64,000 bases of DNA from assembly GCA_040772905.1 (NCBI GenBank), contig JAXGXJ010000009.1, positions 107,476 to 171,475 of the forward strand, written 5' to 3'. Under the pieces are notes generated by a model that saw only the letters and a program-made list of their open reading frames with translations, was not told the DNA's origin and searched no databases. The number at the start of each line of letters is the position of its first letter. Position 1 is the first letter of the stretch. Both the position numbers and the translations under genes were made by a program. This DNA is from JAXGXJ01 sp040772905 (GTDB lineage Bacteria; Actinomycetota; Thermoleophilia; RBG-16-64-13). This document shows positions 34,841 to 48,223 of this stretch, piece after piece.

Positions 34841-34871
34841 AAAAAAAGAGCCCGCCATCTCTGGCGGGCTC
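34841..34871 (-). terminator. Rho-independent terminator of the rRNA operon
   Basis: On the minus strand a perfect 9-bp GC-rich stem (GAGCCCGCC / GGCGGGCTC) with a six-base loop is followed directly by seven T residues. It lies nine bases after the predicted 5S 3' end. Confidence 0.93.
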
Positions 34872-34879
34872 AAAATAAA

Positions 34880-34998
<119 letters not shown>

Positions 34999-35021
34999 CC
35001 TTGAAAACAACCTTTTCGGTT

Positions 35022-35060
35022 GCGCACCCTCAAATCTGCATAGTGAAGAAGTAATGTATA
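35022..35060 (-). promoter_or_regulatory. 3' arm of the 23S rRNA processing stem
   Basis: This segment is nearly the reverse complement of 38067-38106 (shared core AAATCTGCATAGTGAA). The two flank 23S rRNA, so the precursor can fold into the long helix normally cut by RNase III. Confidence 0.75.
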
Positions 35061-35061
35061 A

Positions 35062-38058
<2,997 letters not shown>

Positions 38059-38066
38059 AGAAGAAC

Positions 38067-38106
38067 ACATTACTTTACTTTCACTATGCAGATTTCAAGG
38101 TGCGCG
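38067..38106 (-). promoter_or_regulatory. 5' arm of the 23S rRNA processing stem
   Basis: Reverse-complement partner of 35022-35060, located just before the 23S 5' end in the 16S-23S spacer. Minor mismatches interrupt the pairing. Confidence 0.75.
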
Positions 38107-38155
38107 CGGAGCAGTGCTCCACCGACGAAAGGAACCGCGTCTAGAATCTAGCGCG

Positions 38156-38180
38156 GGTCTTTCAAAACTGAACAGCGTTG
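38156..38180 (-). promoter_or_regulatory. 3' arm of the 16S rRNA processing stem
   Basis: This 25-base segment is the reverse complement of 40031-40055 with one mismatch. The arms flank 16S rRNA and would form an RNase III substrate in the precursor. Confidence 0.85.
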
Positions 38181-38295
38181 CCTTGAAGCGTACGATCAGA
38201 CGCTTCAGAAACCAGGTCGACATAACTTCCAGGTTTCCGCATGAGTCAGATGATCCGACTGATGCAGACCTGCGGTGTTGGTCACCGCAAATCCC

Positions 38296-39846
<1,551 letters not shown>

Positions 39847-40030
39847 GTATTGTGATCGGACCGAGGTCCGGATCTGACTTTAGGAAGAGCTGATTAGCTC
39901 TCAAAGTGTGTGTCTCGCAACCGGTAGGTGCCAGTTGCGTGACGGGGTCGAGAACCGCCATCCCACTAGAAGATGACGTCCTCGCATGATTCGTTGCTGG
40001 CAGACCGGACAGATGTAATGTCCGATCCGA

Positions 40031-40055
40031 CAACGCTGTTCAGTTTTCAAAGACC
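40031..40055 (-). promoter_or_regulatory. 5' arm of the 16S processing stem, with boxA-like sequence
   Basis: Pairs with 38156-38180 at 24 of 25 positions. The minus strand reads GGTCTTTGAAAACTGAACAG, very similar to the pre-16S leader of Bacillus that includes boxA. Confidence 0.85.
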
Positions 40056-40080
40056 TCTGCGCTCTTAGGCGCGGCCGGGA

Positions 40081-40109
40081 AGACTACCAGCCCCCTTCAG
40101 CACCGTCAA
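40081..40109 (-). promoter_or_regulatory. rRNA operon promoter P2 (proximal)
   Basis: TTGACG (40104-40109), a 17-base spacer, and TAGTCT (40081-40086) on the minus strand. It lies about 220 bases downstream of P1; tandem promoters are usual for rRNA operons. Confidence 0.55.
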
Positions 40110-40304
40110 GTACCTCCGGAAAGTTTTTTTCTGGCCTTTCTTCCTCAAGCCAGAAGGGCGATCTTCCCTCCCTAAATGACGAAGCCACCTGGTCTCTGCA
40201 CACAGGCGGCCTCGAGAAGCGGCGGAGTGTGAACTTGCCTACCCGCGCGCTCTCACTTGGTCGTCAGTGCTGTCGACATGTGACTGCATCATCTGGGAGA
40301 ACGC

Positions 40305-40333
40305 ATTCTAGACCCATTTCCCGACGCTGTCAA
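40305..40333 (-). promoter_or_regulatory. rRNA operon promoter P1 (distal)
   Basis: A consensus TTGACA (40328-40333), a 17-base spacer and TAGAAT (40305-40310) on the minus strand. The upstream 40334-40400 region is AT-rich compared with the surroundings and could act as an UP element. Confidence 0.75.
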
Positions 40334-40363
40334 GGTCGGAGCCGCAATCGTTGTAGATATCGT

Positions 40364-41086
40364 TTATGGCTGCAAAACCTGCATATTAAGGGCAATTGAG
40401 ACCAGTCGGGCCGCAGGGATCTCACGCGAGAAGACGCCATACCAGCGCCCACTATCACTCCATTGGACGAGCATTCCACCGGCCAGGTCGTAGCTGTGTG
40501 CGGGGTGGCCCTGCACATCTCCTACGTACGTGCCGGTGACGTCGCCCAGGTCACCGCGGAAGTTCTGTAGGAAGAGAACCCAGGCATCGTCTATTCGGAC
40601 GAGCACCTCGGCCGATGCCTGGTCGTCAGGACCATGGAGCAACGGATTGGGCAGCTCTGGACCCTGGTATTCGTCCGGTCCTGTGCAGCTCAGAAGCGGG
40701 AAGTACTCCGTGTCGACGAGCGCGCCGTCAGGTAGTGCCTCAGGTGCGTAGACGGCCAGCGGCGCCATCTGCGCGGCGAGGAAGGCAAAGCAGTCATCAA
40801 CGGAGGCGAAGTCGGTCGCCTCGCCGGCCGGCGGTGTCTCGGAGCCGAGCTCCTGGCTGCGGATGGGTGTGGGAGCGACGGCTTCAGCCAAGGCACCCGT
40901 GATCGAGGTGGACGGCGGCGAGGCCGCGGGTGAAGTCGTCATCCCGGGATTTCCGCAGCCTGAGCCCCACACACCAGCGGTCGCGCACACAAGGGCCACA
41001 GCGACGACGGCCGCACACATCGCACCCGGCCGAGCCGCTTCTCTCCTTACCCGAAGGGTCCCACCAGCTCTCCTTGCGCCCCACAT
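40364..41086 (-). CDS. putative lipoprotein of unknown function
   Basis: A 240-residue protein with an unusually long charged N terminus (about 1-22, Arg-rich), a hydrophobic helix (23-40) and a lipobox-like GSGC with Cys at 44. A Ser/Thr/Pro-rich stretch follows to about residue 90. The C-terminal part ends in GMLVQWSDSGRWYGVFS...ARLVSIALNMQ, which resembles the closing pattern of DUF4367-type extracytoplasmic domains; this is a weak similarity by eye. GGAGG five bases before the ATG supports the start. It is directly upstream of the rRNA promoter and downstream of tyrS. Confidence 0.65.
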   Translation of the reverse strand: MWGARRAGGTLRVRREAARPGAMCAAVVAVALVCATAGVWGSGCGNPGMTTSPAASPPSTSITGALAEAVAPTPIRSQELGSETPPAGEATDFASVDDCFAFLAAQMAPLAVYAPEALPDGALVDTEYFPLLSCTGPDEYQGPELPNPLLHGPDDQASAEVLVRIDDAWVLFLQNFRGDLGDVTGTYVGDVQGHPAHSYDLAGGMLVQWSDSGRWYGVFSREIPAARLVSIALNMQVLQP

Positions 41087-41229
41087 ACCCGCCTCCTGCT
41101 CTCCGCCGACTGTCGCGTCAGCGTAGCCCCAGGAGCAGGGCCGTGCTATGGGACCAAAGACCTAGATCGGTACAGCGGCGCGCGTGACGCGCATGACGCC
41201 CTCGCCCGCGCCCGCGTGTGTGACATGCG

Positions 41230-42480
41230 TCACTTCAGACGCAGGAACTTGCGCTTACCCACCTGCAGCACTTTCCCACGGAGAGCTTCCGGCGCCAGTT
41301 CAGCCGCCGGATCGGTGAAGGCGACATCATCCAGCTTCACCCCGCCTTGTGTGATCAGACGTCGAGCCTCTCCGTTGGATGCGGCCAGCCCCAGTTCAGT
41401 GAGCAGGCGCGGCACCCACACGGTGCCCTCGCGTACAGCCGTATCAGGGATAGGTGCATCGGGGATGACGTCGGGGCGGTCCTTCTCCTTGAACACGCGG
41501 TCGAAGTGAGCGCGCGCGTCGGCCGCAGCCGCCGCCGAATGGTAGAGGGTCACCAGCCGCTCGGCCAGGTCGCGCTTGGCCTGGGCCGGGTGATAGCTGC
41601 CGTCGGACAGGGTCTGTTCCACCATCTGCAGGTCGTGATGGTTGATGTCGGTCAGCAGACCGAAGTACGGTACCATCAGCTCGTCGGGGATGGACATGAC
41701 CTTGCCGAACATGTCGTTGGGGACGTCGTTGACGCCGATGTAGTTGCCGTACGACTTGGACATCTTCTGTTCGCCGTCCGTGCCGACGAGGAGCGGGACG
41801 GTGAGGATGCTCTGCGGCGGCACGCCGTAGGCTTCCATGATGTTCCTGCCCATCAGCAGGTTGAACTTCTGATCCGTGCCTCCCAGTTCGACATCCGCCC
41901 TCACGGCGACACTGTCGTATCCCTGCAACAGCGGGTACATGAACTCGAGCATCGAGATGGGCTCGTTGGCCAGATAACGCCGAGAGAAATCATCGCGCTC
42001 CAGCATGCGCGCCACCGTGACCGTGGCAGTGAGCGTCAGTACCTCGTCCATGCGCAGCGCCCCCAGCCAATCGCCGTTGCGCACCAGTTCCACTTTGTCC
42101 ATGTCGAGGACCTTCGCCGCCTGCTCCACATAGGTGGCCGCGTTCGCCTCGATGGCTTCGTCGGATAGGCGGGGCCGCAGCTTCGACCGACCCGAGGGAT
42201 CGCCCACCTTGGCCGTGAAGTCACCGATGATGAGGACGGCCTGATGCCCGAAGGACTGGAACTTGGCCAGCTTTCGGAGAACCACCGTGTGCCCCAGATG
42301 GATGTCGGGTGCCGTGGGATCGACTCCGAGTTTCACCCGCAACGGACGTCCTTCCGCGCGCGCGCGCATCAACTGCTGCGCCAACTCATCGGCCGGCAGC
42401 GCATCCACACTGCCCACCAGCAACTCATCGACCTGTTCCCGTATGTCGGCGGGGATGTCTGTGTTCGGTTCTCGGTTCAT
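41230..42480 (-). CDS. tyrS: tyrosyl-tRNA synthetase
   Basis: Class I synthetase charging tRNA-Tyr (416 residues). The HIGH motif is HLGH in APDIHLGHTVV and the KMSKS motif is intact in QKMSKSYGNY. A C-terminal S4 RNA-binding domain follows (LAASNGEARRLITQGGVKLD). The spacing matches the TyrZ-like subfamily. The ATG was chosen because GGAGG is five bases upstream; a GTG two codons earlier lies within that ribosome-binding site. No T-box leader is visible in the 61-base divergent gap to the penicillin-binding protein gene. Confidence 0.95.
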   Translation of the reverse strand: MNREPNTDIPADIREQVDELLVGSVDALPADELAQQLMRARAEGRPLRVKLGVDPTAPDIHLGHTVVLRKLAKFQSFGHQAVLIIGDFTAKVGDPSGRSKLRPRLSDEAIEANAATYVEQAAKVLDMDKVELVRNGDWLGALRMDEVLTLTATVTVARMLERDDFSRRYLANEPISMLEFMYPLLQGYDSVAVRADVELGGTDQKFNLLMGRNIMEAYGVPPQSILTVPLLVGTDGEQKMSKSYGNYIGVNDVPNDMFGKVMSIPDELMVPYFGLLTDINHHDLQMVEQTLSDGSYHPAQAKRDLAERLVTLYHSAAAAADARAHFDRVFKEKDRPDVIPDAPIPDTAVREGTVWVPRLLTELGLAASNGEARRLITQGGVKLDDVAFTDPAAELAPEALRGKVLQVGKRKFLRLK

Positions 42481-42541
42481 GGGCACCTCCAGCGCCGGAG
42501 CATATCATGGGTCGCGATGCTCTGGTGTAACATCTCTCGCC

Positions 42542-44998
42542 ATGGCTGACGACCGTACGGCAGTGAACAGACGACCCCGACGTCGTGCCCGCCGGTTCTT
42601 TCGAGGCGTCTTGTTCGCCTTCCTACTCTTGGTGGTGGCCGGCTTGGCCACCTTGGCGGGTTTCTATGTGGGCGTGACCCGCAGTCTCCCCTCTCTAGAA
42701 CTCACCGGAGCCCGCGGGTCTGCGCAGACCACGCGTATCTTCGACGATTCTGAGTCGCCCACGCTGCTGGCTGAACTGCACGGCGTGGAGAATCGGCAGA
42801 CGCTCAGCGCCGCGGAGATCCCCCAGATCTTGCGCGACGCCGTGGTCGCCATCGAAGACGAGCGCTTCTACCAGCATCAAGGCGTCGATTTTCTGGGCAT
42901 CATGCGGGCCGCGTGGGCGAACCTGCTCAATCGTCAGATCGTGCAGGGTGGCTCGACCATCACTCAGCAGTACATCAAGAACGCCTTCATCACCGACGAC
43001 CAGACCCTCGACCGCAAGATGCGTGAGGCGGCGTTGGCCTATCAGTTGGAGAAGCAATGGTCGAAGGAGAAGATCCTCAACGAGTACCTGAACATCATCT
43101 ACTTCGGCGAGGGAGCCTACGGCGTCGAGGCCGCTGCGCAAGAGTACTTCGGCGTGCACGCGTCAGAGCTCACCGTGGCGCAGGCCGCTCTGCTGGCCGG
43201 TCTACCGAAAGCCCCCTCGGCCTACTCACCGCGCAAAGACGCGGGCAAAGCCATGTCGCGGCGTGACTTGGTGCTCAACCGCATGTATCAGCAGGGCTAC
43301 ATAACCAGCAGGCAGTTGCAGGAGGCGCTCGACACCCCGTTGGAGCTGGTTGACGAGGCGAAAGGCGCCGACGGCAGACTCCCCTACTGGGTGGAGATGA
43401 TCCGCGAGCAACTTGTGGCTCGCTACGGGTCGTCCACCGTGCTGGGCGGCGGTCTGAAGGTCTATGTGAGCGTCGATTTGGAACTGCAGCAGGCGGCCGA
43501 GGACGCGGTGGCGTCAGTGCTCGACCAACCCGGGGACCCCTCGGCGGCACTCGTGGCCGTCGACGTGCGCACGGGAAGGCTCCTCGCCATGGTGGGGGGC
43601 TCCGATTTCTCCTCTCTGCAGTTTAATCTGGCCACCCAAGGGCGGCGCCAGCCCGGGTCGGCCTTCAAGCCCTTCGTGCTGGTGACCGCGCTCAAGCGCG
43701 GGATCAGCCCCGATGCCCTCTACGAGTCGGGGCCGCTCACAGTGGAGCAGCCCGACGGAGTCTGGGAGGTGTCGTCTGACGATGAGGGCCCGCTGAGCTT
43801 GGTGGAGGCGACGGCTGCATCCTCCAACGGCGTCTACGCGCGGCTCATCATGGAACTGGGGCCTGATGCGGTGGCTGATACCGCGTACGAGATGGGCATA
43901 ATCACATCACTGGGCGAACACCCCGGTCCTGCCATCGCGTTGGGAGGACTGACGACCGGCGTGAGCCCGCTGGAGATGGCCATGGCCTATGCCACCCTGG
44001 CGACCGGCGGTGAGCGGCTCTCGTCATCCGTGGACTTCGATCCGGAAGCTGGGCCGTCACCAGTGGTGATCGTGCGCGTGACCGACTCTGAGGACCGCAT
44101 CTTGGATGAGAACGAGACGGAGCGGACCCGGGTGGTGGACCCCGGGGTGGCTGCCATGGTGACGGCCTGTCTGCAGGCGGTGGTGACCGAGGGCACGGGT
44201 AGAGCCGCCGACATCGGCCGTCCGGTGGCCGGCAAGACGGGGACCACCCAGAACTACCGGGACGCCTGGTTCGTGGGCTACTCGCCGGAGATCGTCACTG
44301 CCGTCTGGGTGGGCTACCCAACCGAGCAGAAAGCCATGACGGACGTGCACGGCATCAAGGTGACCGGAGGCAGCCTGCCCGCGCAGATCTGGGGGGCGTT
44401 CATGAAGCGGGCGCTGGCCGACATCCCGGTCTCGTCCTTTCCCGACGCCGCCTTGGGCGGGTGGGTGACTGTGAACATCTGCAGCGAATCGCACCAACTG
44501 GCCACCGAGTTCTGTCCGTCGGTGGAGGAAGCGCGTTTCGCACGCGGCGAAGCACCCACCGAGAGCTGCGCCCTCCACGCGGCTCTCGACCTGCCCCAGG
44601 TGGTGGGTCTGACGGTGAGCGAGGCCCTGACTGTGCTCGAGAGAGCCGGGTTCACAGTCTCGCTTGCGGAGGAGGAGTCGTCGGAGGAGCCGGTAGGCAC
44701 CGTCATCGCTCAGCAGCCCGCGGCGGGCAGGGCCGTCAAGGGGGCCGCCGTCTCTCTCACCGTGTCCGGCGGGATGAAGCGCACCGTGGAGGTGCCGGCG
44801 CTGGTGGGTCTCACCGCGGAAGAAGCCCGCGCGGCTCTGGACAATGCGGGTCTCTTCGCTGAGGAACGGCAGGTCCCTGCGGCCGACTTCGCCGCGGGCA
44901 CCGTCATCGAGCAGGAGATCGACCCCGGGACCCTTGTACCTCTGGGCAGCACAGTGGGGATCGTGTTGAGCGGCGGGCCGCCCGAGACGTCCTTCTAG
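42542..44998 (+). CDS. class A penicillin-binding protein with two PASTA domains
   Basis: Bifunctional peptidoglycan synthase (818 residues) and the only plus-strand gene. A basic cytoplasmic N terminus and one membrane helix (about 20-43) precede the GT51 glycosyltransferase domain (AIEDERFYQHQGVDF; QGGSTITQQYIKN). The transpeptidase domain follows with the nucleophile in PGSAFKPF, SSN, and KTGTTQN. Two C-terminal PASTA repeats (each VPxLVGLT- or PQVVGLT-like, about 685-815) probably bind cell-wall muropeptides. PonA1-type proteins of actinobacteria have similar layouts. The ATG is the first in good agreement with the family; no strong ribosome-binding site is seen. Confidence 0.94.
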   Translation: MADDRTAVNRRPRRRARRFFRGVLFAFLLLVVAGLATLAGFYVGVTRSLPSLELTGARGSAQTTRIFDDSESPTLLAELHGVENRQTLSAAEIPQILRDAVVAIEDERFYQHQGVDFLGIMRAAWANLLNRQIVQGGSTITQQYIKNAFITDDQTLDRKMREAALAYQLEKQWSKEKILNEYLNIIYFGEGAYGVEAAAQEYFGVHASELTVAQAALLAGLPKAPSAYSPRKDAGKAMSRRDLVLNRMYQQGYITSRQLQEALDTPLELVDEAKGADGRLPYWVEMIREQLVARYGSSTVLGGGLKVYVSVDLELQQAAEDAVASVLDQPGDPSAALVAVDVRTGRLLAMVGGSDFSSLQFNLATQGRRQPGSAFKPFVLVTALKRGISPDALYESGPLTVEQPDGVWEVSSDDEGPLSLVEATAASSNGVYARLIMELGPDAVADTAYEMGIITSLGEHPGPAIALGGLTTGVSPLEMAMAYATLATGGERLSSSVDFDPEAGPSPVVIVRVTDSEDRILDENETERTRVVDPGVAAMVTACLQAVVTEGTGRAADIGRPVAGKTGTTQNYRDAWFVGYSPEIVTAVWVGYPTEQKAMTDVHGIKVTGGSLPAQIWGAFMKRALADIPVSSFPDAALGGWVTVNICSESHQLATEFCPSVEEARFARGEAPTESCALHAALDLPQVVGLTVSEALTVLERAGFTVSLAEEESSEEPVGTVIAQQPAAGRAVKGAAVSLTVSGGMKRTVEVPALVGLTAEEARAALDNAGLFAEERQVPAADFAAGTVIEQEIDPGTLVPLGSTVGIVLSGGPPETSF

Positions 44999-45092
44999 CA
45001 GCGCGCGCCGCCCCACGACTCAGGCACCTGCGCAAAGGACCACCTGCCGGCCCGCAGCCCCTCAGCACCGCTGCGCCTCGGCAACAGCCGCG

Positions 45093-46049
45093 TCAGATGC
45101 GGCTCACACGAATGAAGCCCGAACAGGCCATGATCTTCACGCCACGACGCTCCAACTGGTCGAGAATGAGGTTCATGCCCAGGGAGTCGGAGGACGAATG
45201 GCCGGCGATGACCACGTTCATGTGCTCCTCCTTGGCTTTCTTGCGATGGTCCTCCCCCATGTGCATGCCCACGATGGTGCCCACTCCCGCGGCGGCCAGC
45301 TTGCTGATGGACTCCACCGGTCCTGACGTGCCCCCGGTCATGTCGACCATGATGCGGCCGGTGCGGCGGTCGCCGTCGCCCTCGAAAATGGTTGGACCGG
45401 TGCCGTGGAGCACAGCCTCGCGGTATTCAGGGATGCCTTTGAGCATGTCGAGGAGCTCGTCGACGGTGTGATCCTCGCCCATCTCGTCGCATCGCTCCTG
45501 CAGAAAGGCGTTGACGTTGTTGTCCGCCGGCGTATGGCAGCACATGAAGGCGAAGTCCAGGAGGCCCGCAGCGGCGACAGTGCGCTGAGTGTTGAGCGGA
45601 TGAAGCGCGCGGGTGATCTCCGACCTCCGATCCCTCATGACGGCGTCGCCGTAGGCGAGAGACACGCCGAATCGGTTCCATATGTCCGACTGGACTCCCA
45701 TGACCTCTTCCAGCCGAGCCAAGGCTCTTCCCTCGGGGTGATGGGCAAGCAGCAGGTCCACCGGTTCACCCTGAGCACGGAGCGTGTTCGCCAGAAGCAC
45801 CTCGCCCACCTCGAGATCGATACCCACCAAGACGCTTCTCACCTCAAGATCGGGATCACCAAGGAGTACACGAGTGTCGGCGAAGGGGTTGGTGAGGCTC
45901 TCGGAGTCGAACTCCCAACGCCTGTCCTCGGGCAGTGCGTCGAAATCCGCTTGGTTGCGGGCCAGGATGCGCTCGATGCCCGTCTGCCCCCGCGGGTCGG
46001 CGGCGATGCCGGCCTGCACTGCCAGGTCATAGATCTCATGCAGTCTCAT
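45093..46049 (-). CDS. NIF3-like (dinuclear metal centre) protein
   Basis: Probable NIF3/YbgI-family protein of 318 residues. The metal-ligand motifs can be picked out: LLAHHPEG with His 103-104, CCHTPADNNVN with His 172 and Asp 176, and near the C terminus GMHMGEDHRKK and VVIAGHSSSDSLG. Surrounding sequence diverges from the typical 250- and 370-residue families, and there is an extra N-terminal region of about 70 residues. The biochemical role of NIF3 proteins is not settled. It overlaps the mpg gene by 14 bases and ends the arg/mpg transcription unit. The 94-base gap to the convergent penicillin-binding protein gene shows no clear terminator. Confidence 0.65.
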   Translation of the reverse strand: MRLHEIYDLAVQAGIAADPRGQTGIERILARNQADFDALPEDRRWEFDSESLTNPFADTRVLLGDPDLEVRSVLVGIDLEVGEVLLANTLRAQGEPVDLLLAHHPEGRALARLEEVMGVQSDIWNRFGVSLAYGDAVMRDRRSEITRALHPLNTQRTVAAAGLLDFAFMCCHTPADNNVNAFLQERCDEMGEDHTVDELLDMLKGIPEYREAVLHGTGPTIFEGDGDRRTGRIMVDMTGGTSGPVESISKLAAAGVGTIVGMHMGEDHRKKAKEEHMNVVIAGHSSSDSLGMNLILDQLERRGVKIMACSGFIRVSRI

Positions 46050-46788
46050 GTGTCTTGCCTCCGCTCGTGGTGGGTCGCCGCGTCACGTACTCACTGTCGG
46101 CTGCGAAGAAACGCAGCGGCAGGTGATCTCCTTTGCTGATGCCTATGCGCACATCATGGGCCACGGGGGGACGCCGGCCGTCATCCAGTACATGGATGCC
46201 GGACTGTGCCCCGAGCGCCTTGCCGTCGAGGCTCAAGTCGAGTCCGAGTGCCTGCCCCACTCTACCCGGCCCGCAGGAAAGCAGGCAGCCCTTCATGGTC
46301 GCAGGACGCCCACGACCATCACGGCCGGCCGCGAGACGGTTGGCAACCAGCGGAGAGAGATCTCCCAGGGGCTGGAAAGAGCGCACCAGCACCGCCGCCC
46401 CGACGCCCTCGCCCTCGCACACCAGGTTCAGCAGCACGTGGACGCCGTAGCTCAAATACACATACACAGTGCCCGGCGGGCCGAACATGGAGCGGTTGCG
46501 CCGGGTCTGCCCCCGCGACGCGTGGCAGGCCGGGTCGTCCACAGGCAGGTACGCCTCCACCTCGGTCAGCCGTCCGCCGCCCACACCGTCCCGCCACAGG
46601 ATCTTTCCCACCAGTTCGGGAGCCACCTGGTCGGCCGGGCGGTCGAAGAACGACGCGGGGAGCGCACGCCCTGCGGGCGTGCGGAGAGGTGCGCGCTCGC
46701 GTGTCGAAAGGCGACGATACTCCGGATGACCCATGCCGTCATGGTAGCAGGTCATCCGGACGGACCAAGACGGCCCAGACAGGGTCAT
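46036..46788 (-). CDS. mpg: 3-methyladenine DNA glycosylase (Mpg/AAG type)
   Basis: Excises alkylated purines from DNA. The AAG-fold core starts at LPASFFDRPADQVAPELVGK and contains the catalytic Glu in LTEVEAYLPVDDPACHAS, then RNRSMFGPPGTVYVYLSYG and LNLVCE, with a basic C-terminal part. The full frame is 250 residues. Its ATG follows the argH stop directly (TAGATG), suggesting coupling. Family comparison would also permit ATGs 11 or 18 codons later; none has a good ribosome-binding site. Confidence 0.87.
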   Translation of the reverse strand: MTLSGPSWSVRMTCYHDGMGHPEYRRLSTRERAPLRTPAGRALPASFFDRPADQVAPELVGKILWRDGVGGGRLTEVEAYLPVDDPACHASRGQTRRNRSMFGPPGTVYVYLSYGVHVLLNLVCEGEGVGAAVLVRSFQPLGDLSPLVANRLAAGRDGRGRPATMKGCLLSCGPGRVGQALGLDLSLDGKALGAQSGIHVLDDGRRPPVAHDVRIGISKGDHLPLRFFAADSEYVTRRPTTSGGKTHETA

Positions 46789-48222
46789 CTAAGGGGTGCG
46801 GTCAGCTCCGTCCGTGAGTCCGCTCAGCCTGTCCAGGACCTCGTGGGCGAGTGCCAACTGCTCGGCCACCCGCGCGGGCGACGTGCCACCCGGAGACACC
46901 TTCGCGGCCAACACCCTCTCCAGATGGACCACCTCATAGAAGTCCTCATCGAACAGGGGACTGAGTCCGCGCAGCAAAGGTAGATCGGCCTCCGCCAAGG
47001 CGCGGCCTTGTGGAGCCAACGCGGCCACGAGACGGCCCGCCACTCGGTGAGCCTCGCGGAAGGGCAGACCCTTCGCCACCAGGTAGTCGGCCACGTCGGT
47101 AGCTTGAGCGTAGCCCCCTTCGGCTGCTCTCCTCGCCTTGTCAGCATCGAAGGTGAGACCGGCGACCATGGCCTTCATCGCCTCGAGGCAGAGGTCGAGC
47201 TCGTCGCGCGTGGCGAACACGTAGAGCTTGTCCTCTTGCAGATCCTTGTTGTACGCCAGAGGCAGTCCCTTCAGCAACGCACCCAGACCCTGCAGCCGGC
47301 CCAGGAAGCCCGCGGATTTCGCGCGCACCAGCTCGGCGCCGTCGGGGTTGCGCTTCTGCGGCATGATGCTCGATCCGGACGTCCACGATTCGGGGAGCGA
47401 GGCCAAGGCGAACTCCTGCGTGCTCCACAGCACCAGTTCCTCGGCCAAGCGGGACAGCGTAAGGGCGCAGTCGGTCGCCAGCGCCACATACATGAAGGCG
47501 GAATCACGGGAAGCGACGGCGTCCATGGCGTTCGGAGCCACCGTGGCGAAACCGAGTTCGTCGGCAACCATCTGGCGGTCCAAGGGGTAGTTGGCTCCGG
47601 CCAACGCTCCGGCGCCGAGAGGCATCCACGACGACTCGCGCCAGGCCGACAAGCGCTCGTGGTCGCGCTGCAGCATGAAGAAGTAGGCAAGCAGATGATG
47701 AGCCAGCAAGACGGGTTGCGCCCGCTGCAGATGGGTGTAGCCGGGCATGATGAGTTCCCGACCACCCTCGGCCTGTGCGAGCAGAGTCTTCATCAGGGCG
47801 ACGATGCGCGTTTGGTGGCCCTCCACTGCATCTCGCAGGTACAGCTGTAGATCGAGGGCCACCTGGTCGTTGCGGCTCCGCCCTGTGTGGACCTTGCCGG
47901 CCACGGGTCCCGCGATCTCCGTGAGACGCCGTTCCAACGCCATGTGGATGTCCTCGTCCTCCAGCCGCCAGAAGAACTCTCCTTGCTCCACCTCAGAAGC
48001 CACCCGGCCGAGCGCGACGAGAAGCTCGTCGCGCTCGGCCTCACTGATGGCACCGATCGCCGCCAGCATGCGCACGTGCGCCTGCGAGCCGGCGATGTCG
48101 AAAGGCGCAAGGACGTGGTCGAAGGGGATGGAAGCGTTCAGACGCTCGAACAGCGGCGCCTGCTCAGCCGCGAAGCGACCGCCCCAGGGCTTGCCCGTAC
48201 CACTGTTCGAGGCGGTGCGCAT
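46789..48222 (-). CDS. argH: argininosuccinate lyase
   Basis: Last step of arginine synthesis: argininosuccinate to arginine and fumarate (477 residues). The N-terminal KPWGGRFAAEQAPLFERLNAS, the THLQRAQPV loop with the catalytic His region, and the fumarase-superfamily signature GSSIMPQKRNPD are present. The ATG lies one base after the argG stop and matches family length; an upstream in-frame extension lies inside argG. Confidence 0.96.
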   Translation of the reverse strand: MRTASNSGTGKPWGGRFAAEQAPLFERLNASIPFDHVLAPFDIAGSQAHVRMLAAIGAISEAERDELLVALGRVASEVEQGEFFWRLEDEDIHMALERRLTEIAGPVAGKVHTGRSRNDQVALDLQLYLRDAVEGHQTRIVALMKTLLAQAEGGRELIMPGYTHLQRAQPVLLAHHLLAYFFMLQRDHERLSAWRESSWMPLGAGALAGANYPLDRQMVADELGFATVAPNAMDAVASRDSAFMYVALATDCALTLSRLAEELVLWSTQEFALASLPESWTSGSSIMPQKRNPDGAELVRAKSAGFLGRLQGLGALLKGLPLAYNKDLQEDKLYVFATRDELDLCLEAMKAMVAGLTFDADKARRAAEGGYAQATDVADYLVAKGLPFREAHRVAGRLVAALAPQGRALAEADLPLLRGLSPLFDEDFYEVVHLERVLAAKVSPGGTSPARVAEQLALAHEVLDRLSGLTDGADRTP

Positions 48223-48223
48223 G

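Larger units (their letters stand above)
39847..40304 (-). promoter_or_regulatory. rRNA operon leader
   Basis: Non-coding leader of about 450 bases between promoter P1 and 16S. It holds promoter P2 (40081-40109) and the 5' arm of the 16S processing stem. Within that arm, TCTTTGAAAA on the minus strand resembles boxA, the NusB/NusE antitermination site. No open reading frame of interest was seen. Confidence 0.7.
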
